From contig UQNC01000073.1 of assembly GCA_900542175.1 (NCBI GenBank), positions 1-5,995 on the forward strand: a DNA stretch of 5,995 nucleotides, given 5' to 3'. The stretch comes from an uncultured Collinsella sp. GTDB taxonomy: Bacteria; Actinomycetota; Coriobacteriia; Coriobacteriales; Coriobacteriaceae. The notes beneath the pieces are model-generated. The model was not told where the DNA came from and searched no databases. It saw only the letters and a list, made by a program, of their open reading frames with translations. Numbering within the stretch: position 1 is the stretch's first letter; each line of letters starts with the position of its first letter. The position numbers and the translations under genes were made by a program. Shown here piece after piece: positions 5,782 to 5,995 of this stretch.

Positions 5782-5810
5782 GATACGCTCTTGTCGGGCG
5801 AAATGTTTCA
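5782..5810 (-). promoter_or_regulatory. ECF-type promoter of the sigma/anti-sigma unit
   Basis: On the minus strand, TGAAAC (complement of 5805-5810) is followed after 17 bp by CGTATC (complement of 5782-5787). This closely matches known ECF promoters, such as the B. subtilis SigW pattern TGAAAC-N16-CGTA. Transcription would begin near 5775, about 42 bases before the sigma ATG. No good sigma-70 promoter is visible in the same stretch. The -35 lies 13 bases from the 35-bp inverted-repeat arm. Confidence 0.75.
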
Positions 5811-5823
5811 AATTCAAGCATGA

Positions 5824-5858
5824 AAAACCGACCAAAATAAACCTGTCCCTTATTGGCA
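5824..5858 (-). repeat. 35-bp inverted repeat, right arm
   Basis: This is the reverse-complement partner of 3877-3911, identical at 34 of 35 positions. It abuts structured repeat copy B directly, sharing the base at 5858, and lies just upstream of the ECF promoter. With the left arm it brackets about 2 kb holding the sigma/anti-sigma genes and the 121-bp element. Confidence 0.85.
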
Positions 5859-5893
5859 AAAGGAATCCCCTTCTGTGCGCGGGGGCGGATTCC
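5858..5893 (-). terminator. Terminator-like hairpin at the left end of repeat copy B
   Basis: GGAATCC (5862-5868) pairs with GGATTCC (5887-5893), and TTTT follows on the minus strand (complement of 5858-5861), as in copy A. It would end transcription coming from the right before the sigma promoter. Confidence 0.5.
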
Positions 5894-5995
5894 CGGAACG
5901 GGCGGCCCGCTGTTTAAGTTTGCTGCTCTACAGTCCTGCACAAGACGGAAAGCACATTAAGTGCTTTCCTTTGCGTGCGGAACTCGCGACAAACT
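5858..5995. repeat. Structured repeat, copy B (cut by the window end)
   Basis: It aligns without gaps to 3683-3820, in the same orientation, 2175 bases away. The left terminator-like hairpin, the start of the outer stem, the single-stranded conserved segments and the whole inner stem are present; the right outer arm is cut after CAAACT. The inner stem (5947-5955 with 5961-5969) differs from copy A at three pairs, all compensatory. The loop ATTAA is unchanged. The outer arm also differs from copy A, so its missing partner should differ in step. Confidence 0.85.

Noticed and set aside
3877..5858. Composite transposon with insertion-sequence ends
   Set aside because: No transposase or integrase gene and no target-site duplication is visible, so only the repeat arrangement is reported.
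3683..5995. CRISPR-like direct repeats
   Set aside because: Only two long, diverged copies about 2.2 kb apart, with genes between them rather than short spacers.

Overview
The window looks like part of a Coriobacteriia (Actinomycetota) chromosome, most likely Collinsella or a close relative. This is inferred from the gene order rpsL-rpsG-fusA-rpsJ without tuf, the strong C/G-ending codon bias of the ribosomal genes, two TTG starts, and the style of the sigma/anti-sigma pair. I could not run a database search to confirm it. All six protein genes lie on the minus strand, so the window reads biologically from right to left.

Right part (about 5830 to 4150): a two-gene unit for an ECF-type sigma factor (5215-5733) and an overlapping single-pass membrane protein (4188-5264), probably its anti-sigma factor. 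A good ECF-style promoter (TGAAAC, 17 bp, CGTATC) precedes the sigma gene, which suggests it activates itself. A hairpin terminator follows the membrane gene by a few bases.

Middle part (4187 to 3506): 682 bases with no convincing gene but much structure. In + order it holds the rpsL leader and its promoter, a structured repeat (copy A, about 168 bp, with a 36-bp outer inverted repeat), one arm of a 35-bp inverted repeat, and a separate 121-bp element with 19-bp inverted ends. A second copy of the structured repeat (copy B, cut by the window end) and the other arm of the 35-bp inverted repeat lie at the right edge. The sigma/anti-sigma unit is therefore framed by inverted repeats, with direct repeats outside them. 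The inner stem of copies A and B differs at three base pairs and all three changes are compensatory, so the fold itself is conserved. This is the most interesting signal in the window.

Left part (3505 to 1): the str-type operon rpsL (S12), rpsG (S7), fusA (EF-G), then rpsJ (S10) directly after fusA. A strong intrinsic terminator (15-bp perfect stem plus six T) closes the unit 45 bases after rpsJ. These genes supply translation: three small-subunit proteins and the translocation GTPase. rpsL has its own promoter, so the operon and the sigma/anti-sigma unit appear to be separate transcription units.
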